From assembly GCF_022369475.1 (NCBI RefSeq), contig NZ_CP059601.1:1-64000 (forward strand): a DNA stretch of 64,000 bases, written 5' to 3'. The position numbers were made by a program, and so were the translations under genes. This DNA is from Campylobacter sp. RM12651 (GTDB lineage Bacteria > Campylobacterota > Campylobacteria > Campylobacterales > Campylobacteraceae). Below the pieces are notes generated by a model. It was not told the DNA's origin. It worked only from the letters and a program-made list of their open reading frames with translations, and did not search any database. This document shows, one piece after another, positions 1 through 9,569 of this stretch. Position 1 is the first letter of the stretch, and the number at the start of each line of letters is the position of its first letter.

Positions 1-2211
1 ATGATTTTATTATTCGATTTTGATATATTTATGGATTATAACAAGAAAATAGAATTCTTAAAAGAAATAGCTAAGATGGGATTATCTAGCTGTTTTGTAT
101 TAAGTGAAGAATTTGATAAAACAAACATAGAAATCATAACTCAAGACACATCTTTGGTTGTGTTAAGAAAAAGTATAGAAGATAAAAATGCTTTCATATA
201 TAAATTTTTAAACAAATATAAAAAAGAAACAATAATATTTTTTACTAATAATAAAAATTTTTTACTACAGTTGGAATATAATCAAAATTTATATATAAAA
301 AACTTTTTTTCAAAATATACATATAACTATGAAGATATAAACAAAAAGAATAAATTTGATATTATAAAAAAATATATAGATGAAATGCAGGAAAAATCTT
401 TTATAACACTAGAAGAATTTTTGCTTGATAAAACAGAAGAATTGGTCACTAATAATATTGAAATTAGCGTCATAATAAAGTATATTCAAAATCTATTTTT
501 TGAATATTTTGTTAAAATAAAAACAATTAAAGAGGTTGCCTGCACTCTAGAAAAAAAACTATATCTAAATACTGAAAAATATAAAAAAAATAATGATTTA
601 AATAAACTATTTCAACAAAAACAAAAAACATTTTATATAGATAGCAATAAAGAAAAAATTATCTATATATTAGATAATTTTGAATATTTTGAAATAGATA
701 AAGTCGATAATGAAGAAGTATTAAATTTTATAAAATTAAATAATTTTATTATTTTTGATAAAGAAAAAATATTTAAAATATTGGGTTTTATGCTTCCTAA
801 TTATCAAGATTTAAAATTATATTATTGGCTGATAGATAATACGAAAAAAAATATTAGCATAGAATTTATGCTTGAAAAACTATTAAATATAGATATAAAA
901 ATTGGGATAGATGAAAAAATGGAGATTAAAAAACTAATAGGTTTAAAGGTGTTGTTTGAACATATTAGAAAAATGAATTTTTTTAATTTAAGGTTCTTTC
1001 CATTAGAAAAGGAATTTGAGAAAATTTTAGATTTAATGAACATTAATAGTTATTTATTTGATAATATTGAATGGCAAAAAGATAATAATATAATAAAAAA
1101 AGATATTGACGAAACAATTAAAGAGCTAAAATCAAAAGGGTTATTTCTACAAAATACAGATTTTAATTCCTTTTTATGTGATGAAAATATAGTTTATTTT
1201 TTTAAAAAAATAAATATTAAATCAAAAACGAAAAATAATAAAATTGTTTTAAATAATGATGAATTATTAAGGTATCAAGACAATTTAAGTGCCAATTATC
1301 TAAATGACTTTTTAGCGTTTAAAAAGATTAGAGCTTTAAAATATTTTATACAAGCTGTAAAGGCAATAAAACCTATAGATGACCGAATAAAAACAACATT
1401 TTCAAGTACTAACACAAAAACTGGCAGACTAACTTCCAGTGAAGTTAATCTACAAAACATTTCAAGAGAGTGCGTAATAGAAAACTTTTTTGTCAGCAAA
1501 TATATTAAATCAAATAATAAAAGTGATTTTATAAAAATTGATTATTCTCAGATTGAGTTAAGAATGTTGGCTCATTTTAGTCAAGATAATTTTTTGATAA
1601 AATCTTTTCAAGATGGAGAGGATATTCACTTAAACACAGCAACAGAATTATTTAAGTTTGAAATAAACAAACAAAATGTAGAGCATTATAGAAAAATTGC
1701 CAAAGCAATTAATTTTGGTTTAATTTACGGTATGGGTGCAAGAGCTTTATCTCATACAATAAAACAACCAATAGAGATAGCTAAAAATTATATAGAAAGG
1801 CATCAAAATGTTTTAAATGGTGCTGTAAAATTTATAGAAAAATTGCAAAAAGAAGCTAGAAATAATAAATATATCCATAGTTTAAATGGTCGTAAAATTT
1901 ATTTTGAAAATGGAATTTTAATTAATAAATTAGACAGAGTTTCTATAAATAACTTATGTCAAGCATCTGCATCAGACGTAATTAAGTTAGCTATGTTGGT
2001 AATAAAAAGAGAGCTAGATATTGTACCATTGTTACAAATTCATGATGAACTTATTTTTGATTATAAAGCTATTAATAAAGTAGATACTATTATTGATATT
2101 ATGAAAAACATATATAGTAATCAGTACATATCTAAACATCAAGATTTATATTTTAATAAAGAGCTAAATATAAATCTTGATGTTAATATAAAAATTGATA
2201 AATCAATTTAA
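1..2211 (+). CDS. Family A DNA polymerase (PolA-like), 736 aa
   Basis: DNA-dependent DNA polymerase of the Pol I family. Three catalytic motifs are intact. Motif A is DYSQIELR with D514 and E519. Motif B has R564, K568, F572 and Y576 in the order RxxxKxxxFxxxY. Motif C is HDE with D682 and E683. The TGRLTSSEVNLQNIS segment before motif A is also typical. The N-terminal ~400 residues do not show a recognisable 5'-nuclease. Around residues 245-300 the sequence resembles a 3'-5' exonuclease fold without its acidic DxE motif, so proofreading is probably absent. At 736 residues it is shorter than most chromosomal PolA proteins. The ATG is the first base of the window, so a longer upstream start cannot be excluded. 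It converges on the T4SS operon, 5 bp from the next stop codon. F572 at the sugar-selecting position is the usual residue for bacterial PolA. Confidence 0.93.
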   Translation: MILLFDFDIFMDYNKKIEFLKEIAKMGLSSCFVLSEEFDKTNIEIITQDTSLVVLRKSIEDKNAFIYKFLNKYKKETIIFFTNNKNFLLQLEYNQNLYIKNFFSKYTYNYEDINKKNKFDIIKKYIDEMQEKSFITLEEFLLDKTEELVTNNIEISVIIKYIQNLFFEYFVKIKTIKEVACTLEKKLYLNTEKYKKNNDLNKLFQQKQKTFYIDSNKEKIIYILDNFEYFEIDKVDNEEVLNFIKLNNFIIFDKEKIFKILGFMLPNYQDLKLYYWLIDNTKKNISIEFMLEKLLNIDIKIGIDEKMEIKKLIGLKVLFEHIRKMNFFNLRFFPLEKEFEKILDLMNINSYLFDNIEWQKDNNIIKKDIDETIKELKSKGLFLQNTDFNSFLCDENIVYFFKKINIKSKTKNNKIVLNNDELLRYQDNLSANYLNDFLAFKKIRALKYFIQAVKAIKPIDDRIKTTFSSTNTKTGRLTSSEVNLQNISRECVIENFFVSKYIKSNNKSDFIKIDYSQIELRMLAHFSQDNFLIKSFQDGEDIHLNTATELFKFEINKQNVEHYRKIAKAINFGLIYGMGARALSHTIKQPIEIAKNYIERHQNVLNGAVKFIEKLQKEARNNKYIHSLNGRKIYFENGILINKLDRVSINNLCQASASDVIKLAMLVIKRELDIVPLLQIHDELIFDYKAINKVDTIIDIMKNIYSNQYISKHQDLYFNKELNINLDVNIKIDKSI

Positions 2212-2216
2212 TCTGT

Positions 2217-2519
2217 CTAATTTATTAATGAATGAATTTTTAGGGCTTTATCTATTTCAAAGTTTAACTGTTCTAAAGCTAAGCCTTTTTGTATTTCAGC
2301 TTCAATTAATTTTTTAATTTCTTTGTTTTGTTGTTCTATAGCTTTATTAACTTCTTTTATTGCAGGATAAAAATTATTTTGTATCTGTAACTGAGCTGAC
2401 ATTATAACTTTGTTTGTCATTTGTGGTAATGTAATTCCAAAAAAACTAATATAAATAGGCCCACAATAACAAGCAATAGCTTGTAAAGAAAACAATAATA
2501 AAATTAATACTTTTTTCAT
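2217..2519 (-). CDS. Small exported coiled-coil protein, 100 aa
   Basis: Last gene of the minus-strand secretion locus. It has a signal peptide (MKKVLILLLFSLQAIACYCG) followed by a short region and a helical, charged C-terminal half (about 48-96) with heptad-like spacing. Its start overlaps the end of the upstream 109-residue gene by 4 bp, indicating translational coupling. It resembles four other small exported proteins of this operon (at 5641, 5994, 6335 and 9566) in size, signal peptide and leucine-rich helical tail, but it is the most divergent of them. Function unknown. A periplasmic or pilus-associated accessory role (in the position of VirB5/TrbJ-type minor subunits) is inference only. 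Confidence 0.75.
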   Translation of the reverse strand: MKKVLILLLFSLQAIACYCGPIYISFFGITLPQMTNKVIMSAQLQIQNNFYPAIKEVNKAIEQQNKEIKKLIEAEIQKGLALEQLNFEIDKALKIHSLIN

Positions 2520-2845
2520 CTACCATTCCTCTCTTTTAATAATTGCAAAACTAAACAATTAAATTTATGGAAAAAAAGTGCCAATTTAGTTTTATTTTCT
2601 TCCCCTCTTCTTTCGCTATAGCTATAAAGATAATATGTATAGTTAGCACCAAATATAACTGCTATTATACCTATTAATCCCCAATCTAAAATTTTGTATG
2701 CAAATAGAGCTGACAATACTGATACCCACAAACAAGATAAAGTCTGAAAGTAAAATCTCAAAGGAAGTTTTATATTATAGTATTTAGAATATATAACTTC
2801 CTTAGCTAAAATTATTTGTTCATTAGAATTTAAATCTTTATTCAT
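2516..2845 (-). CDS. Small inner-membrane protein, 109 aa
   Basis: Hypothetical protein with two adjacent hydrophobic segments (about 30-50 and 54-72), a short hydrophilic N-terminus and a basic C-terminal tail. It is predicted to be an inner-membrane hairpin with both ends in the cytoplasm. It lies between the DotA/TraG-like channel protein gene, whose start codon end it follows by about 20 bp, and the last small exported protein, with which it overlaps by 4 bp. It is probably a small accessory of the secretion channel. No family recognised. Confidence 0.7.
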   Translation of the reverse strand: MNKDLNSNEQIILAKEVIYSKYYNIKLPLRFYFQTLSCLWVSVLSALFAYKILDWGLIGIIAVIFGANYTYYLYSYSERRGEENKTKLALFFHKFNCLVLQLLKERNGR

Positions 2846-2864
2846 ACTACACCTTTATTAAACA

Positions 2865-5651
2865 TTATTGAAACCCTGACATTTGACCACTTTTAGTTTT
2901 CATAACTTCACTTAATACATTTTCATTATCATAAACATCTTGTAGCCCCAATAATTTAAATACCAAATTAGGAAAGCCCGTAATTGTTTTATATAATATA
3001 ATTATAGCACCAAAAGTTGTAATTATTTTTATCAATATAGACATAAAAAATAAAGAACTAAGGGCAATAAAACCTTTTGTTAAACTATATTGAGATGCAA
3101 AAAATGATTCTTCTATAATTTTACCTATATCTTGAAAAATATAAAAGGTATAAATAGCAATATACATAGACAAAACAATAAGAGTAGGTTTTAAAACTAG
3201 TATTACACCTGTTGTTAGAAAACGTTGAATTTTTGATGTTTGACCTCCCGTAGTCATAGCAAAGAGAACGACAAAAGGAGATATAAAAGTATAAATAATC
3301 AATTCATAAAAATAAAAAGCAACGGCAAACATCCCTATAACAGTCCCGATTAACAAAGGAACTTTTTCTAAAAACAGATGTGCTACCCAAATAGCCACTA
3401 AAGCTCCGAGTAAAGTCCCAGCTATACTTAACCCTACACTTACTAAAGCTCCTCCAATTGCACCTACTACTCCAAGAGAACCAGAAATCCTTCCTACAAC
3501 TTTATCGTCAAAAGTATCAAAAATACTCTTAACAAAATCAAAAATAGACGATACTCCTGGAACTAATAAATAAGCTGTTCCACCTATAATCTCTGCATAA
3601 CTATATTCCAAACTTTGAACTGCACTACCTACATAACCGCCAATTTTATCTATACCCTTTGTAACAATATTGCCTTGATTTGGTAAAGCTCCTTTATCAA
3701 CTTCTTTTATTAATTCCTTTGAAATTGCTTTTACATCTGTCTTAGCTTTTATTGAAGCATCTGCACTAACTTCAGGTATTAAATTGATGCTAATAATAGA
3801 AGCATAACTTGGCATAATAGCAGAACTTATCCAGCCTAATTGCTTTGTAATATCAGCCATTAAAAGCGAAGTTGCTTTTAATCTGAAAAACATATTACCC
3901 CCAAACATTAAATTACCTGTTGTTGCACCCTCTATATCTCTATAAAAAGATTCTATAAAATAATATGAATTAATAAGTTTTTCTATTTGTGGTGCTAATT
4001 CTATTTGCATGTGTGCTAAAGTTTGTTCCATTTCTCTACAAGCTCTAAAAGAAATAATATCATTAGAAGTGTTGTTTTTTAAAACTGTAGATTTTTTTTC
4101 TATATTTTTTATTTCTAATTCATTATATACTTGATAATTTTCAGCTACATCATATGGTTTTCCTTCATAACAATTTTTTAAAATCTGTTCTTTTAAAACT
4201 AAAGTATTTAACAATGTTAAATTTATATTATCAAAGGTTTGAGCTAAATTTTTTACATTGGGAGATTCTATTGAACCAAAAGAATTATTCACTATTGCTC
4301 TAAAGCCTAACTGATTAGTTTTATCTGCTATTAACATAGACATATTAACTGCTTTTTTCCATGTATTCTGATAGATAGTCGTAGTTATTTGATTTTCTTG
4401 GTTAATAGGAATAAAAAAAAGAACTCCTGTTACAATAATAAGAGCAAGTTTGCTTTTTACATCTACTTGACTTTGTTGTTTTTCAATAAACTTACTAAAG
4501 CCTTTTTTAACCATATATAAACCACCAAAATAAGTTCCTATTAAAACAAGTAAAAATTTAGTCAAAAAGTTGTATACTATCTGAATACTTTGAAATAATA
4601 TTACATAATAATTTAAATTATCTAACGATAGCATAGTTGAAAAATCTAAATAATCTTTACTACCAGCAGTCTTTGCTAATATAGAAGTCCCATCTGCACC
4701 TGCACCTTTATAAAGCTTTAAACTAGGATTTAAAAAACTATTTACGCCATTAACAAAATCCCCATCAAGACCCTGTGAATTATTTTTTTTAAGAGAGAAA
4801 AAAGCTGAAGGTGCAATATCTGTTATACCACTTCCGCTATTATTTTTAAAATTTAAAATATCAGGATTTAAAACTGACATTCCTGCTAATAACTGTGAAA
4901 TGGTTATGTAATTAGGGATATTATAATAAAATCCAGAGTTTAATTCATTAAATGTCTCAGCTAAAACATTATTAACTGCGGCTTCCACATAAGCTTCATC
5001 CCTTTTACCAGGTTTAATTGCATCCTCAAGATAAGTTAATGCTTTTACTAAGCCTTGAAATATTGTAGCTTTACCTAATGCTTCATTTAAAATCTTTTGT
5101 CTTTCTTCCCTTGTCGTGTTTGGATTTTTAGAAACACCAAAAGGTGTAATTAAATATAAACTAGAAAGATTTGAAGATATATGATTAAAAGCTTCAGTAA
5201 AAAGTTGTATCTTTAAATTAAGATTAAGCTTGTCTATATCATATGCTTTTGATAATTCTGTGTTAAAACGTGCTGAAAAATTATTAGCGTAATTATTAAA
5301 AATATTATATGCTTTATATTTTTCTAATATAGGTAAAATTTGTATAGAAGCTTTTTCGCTATTTAAAACTTCCTCTAGTGGTTTCAATTTATCAGCTGAA
5401 GTTTCTTCTTCTCCTTCAATGTCATCAGTGTTTGTTATTCCACAAAAAATATGTAGAGTAGTAGGGTCAAATCCAGTAATTCTTGTAGCATATTGCCCTT
5501 TTGAAATAGTGGGGGTACAAAAGAGATTTTTTTTTGATTTTATAAGAGACAACACGGCTTTATCATCTGAAAAGGTAACATTAGTACTATTGGAATTAGC
5601 ATAGCAAAAAACTGATAAAAATATGTATATAATTATTTTTTTAATATTCAT
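2865..5651 (-). CDS. Polytopic T4SS channel protein with large periplasmic domains (DotA/TraG/VirB6-like), 928 aa
   Basis: Large inner-membrane protein of the secretion channel. It has a signal peptide (about 1-18). A periplasmic region of roughly 320 residues is followed by two membrane segments near 350-375 and 393-413. A second periplasmic region (about 415-690) follows, then a glycine- and alanine-rich hydrophobic block with several membrane spans (about 730-890), and a short cytoplasmic tail. This topology, with an exported N-terminal domain and a multi-span C-terminal block, is that of DotA/TraY (I-type systems) and extended VirB6 or TraG proteins. The exact family cannot be told by eye. 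The gene overlaps the start region of the small exported 118-residue protein by 11 bp and belongs to the same transcript. Confidence 0.6.
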   Translation of the reverse strand: MNIKKIIIYIFLSVFCYANSNSTNVTFSDDKAVLSLIKSKKNLFCTPTISKGQYATRITGFDPTTLHIFCGITNTDDIEGEEETSADKLKPLEEVLNSEKASIQILPILEKYKAYNIFNNYANNFSARFNTELSKAYDIDKLNLNLKIQLFTEAFNHISSNLSSLYLITPFGVSKNPNTTREERQKILNEALGKATIFQGLVKALTYLEDAIKPGKRDEAYVEAAVNNVLAETFNELNSGFYYNIPNYITISQLLAGMSVLNPDILNFKNNSGSGITDIAPSAFFSLKKNNSQGLDGDFVNGVNSFLNPSLKLYKGAGADGTSILAKTAGSKDYLDFSTMLSLDNLNYYVILFQSIQIVYNFLTKFLLVLIGTYFGGLYMVKKGFSKFIEKQQSQVDVKSKLALIIVTGVLFFIPINQENQITTTIYQNTWKKAVNMSMLIADKTNQLGFRAIVNNSFGSIESPNVKNLAQTFDNINLTLLNTLVLKEQILKNCYEGKPYDVAENYQVYNELEIKNIEKKSTVLKNNTSNDIISFRACREMEQTLAHMQIELAPQIEKLINSYYFIESFYRDIEGATTGNLMFGGNMFFRLKATSLLMADITKQLGWISSAIMPSYASIISINLIPEVSADASIKAKTDVKAISKELIKEVDKGALPNQGNIVTKGIDKIGGYVGSAVQSLEYSYAEIIGGTAYLLVPGVSSIFDFVKSIFDTFDDKVVGRISGSLGVVGAIGGALVSVGLSIAGTLLGALVAIWVAHLFLEKVPLLIGTVIGMFAVAFYFYELIIYTFISPFVVLFAMTTGGQTSKIQRFLTTGVILVLKPTLIVLSMYIAIYTFYIFQDIGKIIEESFFASQYSLTKGFIALSSLFFMSILIKIITTFGAIIILYKTITGFPNLVFKLLGLQDVYDNENVLSEVMKTKSGQMSGFQ

Positions 5652-5997
5652 TGTTTATCTTACTTTCTTTTTTGAGTAATTTAATTTCTATTTCTAGATT
5701 CTCTAAATTTTTAATTTTCTCTAATAAAAAACTAGTTTTATTTTCATTTACAGCAGAGATGTTATCTAACTCTAAAATTTTCTTTTCATACTGTAATTTT
5801 TCCTGGTATGCTTGACGAAAATCCCTTATACTAGTATTTAATGTTTCTCTTATTTTTACTTTAATCTTATTTGCTTCTTTTTCTAATGTAGTGCTGTAAG
5901 ACGAAAGTGCATTAAGTGCTTCATCAACACTCCCATCTAAATAACAATAAGCAAAAAGATTACTAGAAAATAATAATACACACAAATATTTTCTCAT
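5641..5997 (-). CDS. Small exported coiled-coil protein, 118 aa
   Basis: It has a signal peptide (MRKYLCVLLFSSNLFAYC), then a long helical region of coiled-coil character. The C-terminal block (LLEKIKNLENLEIEIKLLKK) closely resembles the tails of its neighbours at 5994 and 6335. It overlaps the upstream gene by 4 bp (ATGA) and the downstream channel gene by 11 bp. I see it as one of five paralogous small periplasmic proteins in this operon. No known family recognised. A role as a minor pilus or periplasmic channel component is a guess from position and size. Confidence 0.75.
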   Translation of the reverse strand: MRKYLCVLLFSSNLFAYCYLDGSVDEALNALSSYSTTLEKEANKIKVKIRETLNTSIRDFRQAYQEKLQYEKKILELDNISAVNENKTSFLLEKIKNLENLEIEIKLLKKESKINNEY

Positions 5998-6335
5998 TCA
6001 AGTTCCTTTGTAGTTATACCTTCTTTGCTTTGATTCAATAATTCTAAATCAATATTTAAACTTTCTAAATTTATTATTTTTTGCCACAACCAAACTTCCT
6101 TGTTAGATAAGTTGGTTTGGTTGATACTTGTCTCTCTTAAAACACGCCTTAATTCCTTATCTCTATCTAGAAATAAAGTTTTAATTGTAAAAAGCTTTTG
6201 ACTTAATGAGCTAATTGCTAAATATTGTTGTTGCGATTCTTTATTATTTATTTTAGGTAAATCTTTTTTCACAAACTGTGCGGGAAAAGCAAATAATTCT
6301 AAACAAATAAAAAATAATAAAGGTATCCTCTTCAT
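5994..6335 (-). CDS. Small exported coiled-coil protein, 113 aa
   Basis: It has a signal peptide (MKRIPLLFFICLELFAFPA), then a helical body and a C-terminal block (LWQKIINLESLNIDLELLNQ) matching the pattern L-x-x-KI-x-NLExLxIDxELL shared with the 118- and 104-residue neighbours. Its start overlaps the stop codon of the 104-residue gene by one base. Presumably periplasmic. Function unknown. Confidence 0.75.
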   Translation of the reverse strand: MKRIPLLFFICLELFAFPAQFVKKDLPKINNKESQQQYLAISSLSQKLFTIKTLFLDRDKELRRVLRETSINQTNLSNKEVWLWQKIINLESLNIDLELLNQSKEGITTKELE

Positions 6336-6649
6336 TATAGTCCTTCAGAGTCTACTTTTAAAGACTTTAGATTTAGTATTTTTAGCAAAACACTATTATT
6401 GTAATTTCTTTTTATAAGAGATAGAAAATTACTTTTACCATTTTTTTCTAATGTTTTAATATTTTCAGACCCCTCATTATTAAACAAGTCAATTAATTCT
6501 TGTGTGATTTTATCAAATTCACTAGCAACACTTTTATCCATATTATCAAGAGCTTTTTGAAACTTCTTAGTAACATTTTGTATATTACCATCACAACCAG
6601 CATTAACCTGAACAAAGCCACAAATTAAAAGAACGTATACAATTTTCAT
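6335..6649 (-). CDS. Small exported coiled-coil protein, 104 aa
   Basis: It has a signal peptide (MKIVYVLLICGFVQVNAGC) and a helical body, and ends in LLKILNLKSLKVDSEGL. This is the same C-terminal signature as the 113-, 118- and 126-residue small exported proteins. It starts 1 bp after the stop of the 972-residue gene and is clearly cotranscribed and translationally coupled. Function unknown. The repeated occurrence of this gene type in one locus suggests several subunits of one extracytoplasmic assembly. Confidence 0.75.
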   Translation of the reverse strand: MKIVYVLLICGFVQVNAGCDGNIQNVTKKFQKALDNMDKSVASEFDKITQELIDLFNNEGSENIKTLEKNGKSNFLSLIKRNYNNSVLLKILNLKSLKVDSEGL

Positions 6650-6650
6650 C

Positions 6651-9569
6651 CTATCTTACCTGCTCTATTCTCTCTTTTAATGCTTTATAGCTTGCTTCTT
6701 CATCAAATTCCTCTTTTAATATAAGAGCTTTGTTTGCTAGTATTTTGACTGTTTCTTTCTTTATTCTTGCTTCTTCATCAACTCGAGCTTCAATCAATGC
6801 TTCTCTCATTTGTTGCTTTTGTATTTGTCTTAAAATCGCCATTTGAGATTTAGGGACAAATTTTTCAATATAATCTTTTGTTGGCACAGCTATATCTTTA
6901 CTAGTAGTAGCGTAATCTTTTAATAAACCTTTTTTTATATTAGCAGTTGCCTCTATATTTTTATTTAAAATATCAACTTTTTCACTAACCTCTTTTCCTA
7001 CTTGTTTAACAGAATTAGCGTCAGTTGATTTATAAGATTTTGTGGGAATAGAAGAAATAATCTTATTAGCAGATGAACCACTAGAGATTGAATCCATTTG
7101 AATTGCTTGAGATATATCTTTCACCCCTTTTTTATATTCATTGAAAGTTTTAGGAGCTTTAGCTTCAATAATATCAGCTTGATTTATATCAAATAAACTT
7201 ACGCCTTCAGCAATACTATTTTTATTATTTAATTCTTGGTTTTTTACAGCATATTCTCTTGCTTTATCTCTAAAACGATTTTCATCTTCATAAAATTTAC
7301 TTAAAAAATTATAAGCTGAATATACGCCATCGCCACTTTTATCTATATTATAATTAAATTTTTTAATTTCTGTATCTATTTGATAATTAATATCAGTTAA
7401 TCTTTGTAATATATTACTTAATTCAGACGTTCTAGTCTCTAAATCTTGGATATTATAATCAATCTTTGTTAGTAAAGACTCGTAGTTTAGAATATCTTTT
7501 TTTAGTGTTTGACATGTTCCGTTAGTAGCCCCTTTTGTTGGAGGATTATCACATATATAACAGCCTTCTGAAACTATTGTATGATTAACATTAGGATTTT
7601 GTTTTGAAATGTAGCACTGTTCATCTGTTCTCACTAAACGACAAGACATAGAACAATCTCTAATTAATTGTTTTTCTAATGATTCTAAATTAGTTTTTAT
7701 ATAATTTTTTTTAGATAAAAATATACCTAATGAATTATTAATACTTGTTTTTAAATCACTTATTTTATATCTATATTCTGTAATATAAGTTTTCACATAA
7801 TTTATTTTTTCAGCAGTTGAAGTAATACTTTTTAATTCTTGTAGATTTTTATCTACGTTTGCTGTAGGTTCATAGCTTGCTTTATCCTCACTCCCGTTAT
7901 CAAATATCCCTAAAGCTTCATAGTAAGCTTTTCCGATTGAAGTCATTTCATAATAATCGCTACTCAATATAGTAGGGTTATTATTTTTAACAACACTACT
8001 GTTATTTTGATTTGGAGTTTTATTTGTATAAATATTATTGTTCGTATATCCCTTATTATTAGTTGTTATAGTGGTGTCAGAGTGATTAGAGCCACTCTCA
8101 CTCTTAATAATATTTGTTTCAGTTGGTTTTAATTTATCTAACTTAATGATATTTGTTTCAGTTGGTTTTAATTTATCTAACTTAATGATATTTGTTTCAG
8201 TTGGTTTTAATTTATCTAACTTAATGATATTTGTTTCAGTTGGTTTTAATTTATCTAACTTAATGATATTTGTTTCAGTTGGTTTTAATTTATCTAACTT
8301 AATGATATTTTCTTTTTCAAGATTAACTGAGTTGGTATTTTTGTAAGAATTATTTTTTTCGTCAAAATACCCATTCGGAACTTCCAATCCTGCAATTCTT
8401 TCATAGCTTTTTGATAAAGGAACTAATTTTAAATTTTTAAATATGTTATAAAGTTCGTCGGCACTACTTATTGTTGTAGAACATCCTTTAAAATTAAAAC
8501 CTTCAAACAAAGGGTTTAAGCAAGAATTTTTTAGATGTTTTATTAAAGCATCATTAATATTTATCATGTTATCAATATAACCATTTATTCTTGTGTTTGT
8601 CTCTGATGATATATTTTTTTGTTCTTCTGTTTTTGCACTTTTAACTTTTAGAGAAAGTCTATTAGTAACTACTCCAACGGGTTGACCTCCTATATGAGTA
8701 ATTTCTCCTTTATCATTTAAAGTATATTCAATATTTGCTGGAAAGCTTAACTTGGTTAAGTTTCTAAGCTCAGCTGAGTCTAATTTAGCTGATTGTTTTT
8801 TATCTAGTTCATATTTTCCATTATTTTTTTTAGCATTAGCAATATCTTTCTGTAAGGCTTCTATATTTGCTGTTTCTGAAAAATAATCTAAATACATTTT
8901 TGCAAGAAATTGAGTATCCATGTTTGATAAAACAGATAAAAGTGGGGATTTTGAATTTTTTTCTGAAGCCATCTTAAATATACTATCTTCACCTTTAGAG
9001 TCTAGCCCAGCTCTTTTTATTTCTTCTTTGTTCTTGCCTGAAAAAATTTCATCTAATTTATCTTGAGCTGTTTTTTCTACTTCTTTTAGATTATCCCTTG
9101 TATCATTATAAGGTTTGCTATTTTCTTCTTTAGCCCATTTAGCTATTGAACGAGCTGAGTTGTTTACAGAGTCTTTTATATCTCCACTTGTGTTATTTAA
9201 AGCAGATTCATAATTTTTACAAAATTCTTTAATTTCTGCGTCTATAGTCAGTTGTTGATTTTTACCACCACAAGTTAAATTCCCTCCATTTGCAAGACTA
9301 TTGTTTATTAACGCACAAAAATTTGCAGACCCGATTCTATTAGTTATTTCTTTTGCTACTTCATTTGTTACACTATCAATCAAATCATTTTGACAAGTTT
9401 CAAAAAAATCCAAAGGACTACCAGCGGTTTTAAAAATATTACTTAATGAGCTACTTGATAAATCTTTTAAATTTCCTAATAAATTATCACCAGCACCACT
9501 TAAAACTCCACTAATATTAAACGCATTTGCAGATAAAACTAAACAAATACTTAAAAATATTTTTTTCAT
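6651..9569 (-). CDS. Large exported T4SS-associated protein with 13-residue repeats and a cysteine cluster, 972 aa
   Basis: It has a signal peptide (about 1-17), then a mostly helical, lysine- and asparagine-rich periplasmic protein. Residues about 425-489 are five tandem copies of a 13-residue unit (IIKLDKLKPTETN). Downstream (about 630-690) is a cluster of cysteines (CSMSCRL..., EQCY, EGCYICDNPP, GTCQ) likely to form disulfides. The C-terminal third is strongly coiled-coil. It begins within the end of the 126-residue gene (4-bp overlap). Size, signal peptide, cysteines and position resemble the large exported TraN/TraH-type stabilisation or assembly proteins of F-like systems, but I recognise no specific family. 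The repeat number may vary between strains. Confidence 0.6.
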   Translation of the reverse strand: MKKIFLSICLVLSANAFNISGVLSGAGDNLLGNLKDLSSSSLSNIFKTAGSPLDFFETCQNDLIDSVTNEVAKEITNRIGSANFCALINNSLANGGNLTCGGKNQQLTIDAEIKEFCKNYESALNNTSGDIKDSVNNSARSIAKWAKEENSKPYNDTRDNLKEVEKTAQDKLDEIFSGKNKEEIKRAGLDSKGEDSIFKMASEKNSKSPLLSVLSNMDTQFLAKMYLDYFSETANIEALQKDIANAKKNNGKYELDKKQSAKLDSAELRNLTKLSFPANIEYTLNDKGEITHIGGQPVGVVTNRLSLKVKSAKTEEQKNISSETNTRINGYIDNMININDALIKHLKNSCLNPLFEGFNFKGCSTTISSADELYNIFKNLKLVPLSKSYERIAGLEVPNGYFDEKNNSYKNTNSVNLEKENIIKLDKLKPTETNIIKLDKLKPTETNIIKLDKLKPTETNIIKLDKLKPTETNIIKLDKLKPTETNIIKSESGSNHSDTTITTNNKGYTNNNIYTNKTPNQNNSSVVKNNNPTILSSDYYEMTSIGKAYYEALGIFDNGSEDKASYEPTANVDKNLQELKSITSTAEKINYVKTYITEYRYKISDLKTSINNSLGIFLSKKNYIKTNLESLEKQLIRDCSMSCRLVRTDEQCYISKQNPNVNHTIVSEGCYICDNPPTKGATNGTCQTLKKDILNYESLLTKIDYNIQDLETRTSELSNILQRLTDINYQIDTEIKKFNYNIDKSGDGVYSAYNFLSKFYEDENRFRDKAREYAVKNQELNNKNSIAEGVSLFDINQADIIEAKAPKTFNEYKKGVKDISQAIQMDSISSGSSANKIISSIPTKSYKSTDANSVKQVGKEVSEKVDILNKNIEATANIKKGLLKDYATTSKDIAVPTKDYIEKFVPKSQMAILRQIQKQQMREALIEARVDEEARIKKETVKILANKALILKEEFDEEASYKALKERIEQVR
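8103..8297. repeat. 39-bp tandem repeat, five copies
   Basis: Five head-to-tail 39-bp units (8103-8141, 8142-8180, 8181-8219, 8220-8258, 8259-8297) plus a partial sixth. They are identical except for one base in the first unit. On the minus strand each encodes 13 residues (IIKLDKLKPTETN) in frame in the 972-residue exported protein. The near-zero divergence indicates recent expansion. Confidence 0.97.

Noticed and set aside
8146-8346. Plus-strand open frame with perfect 13-residue repeats (MIFVSVGFNLSNL)
   Set aside because: It is the complement of the 39-bp tandem repeat in the minus-strand 972-residue gene; it has no ribosome-binding site and is fully contained in that gene.
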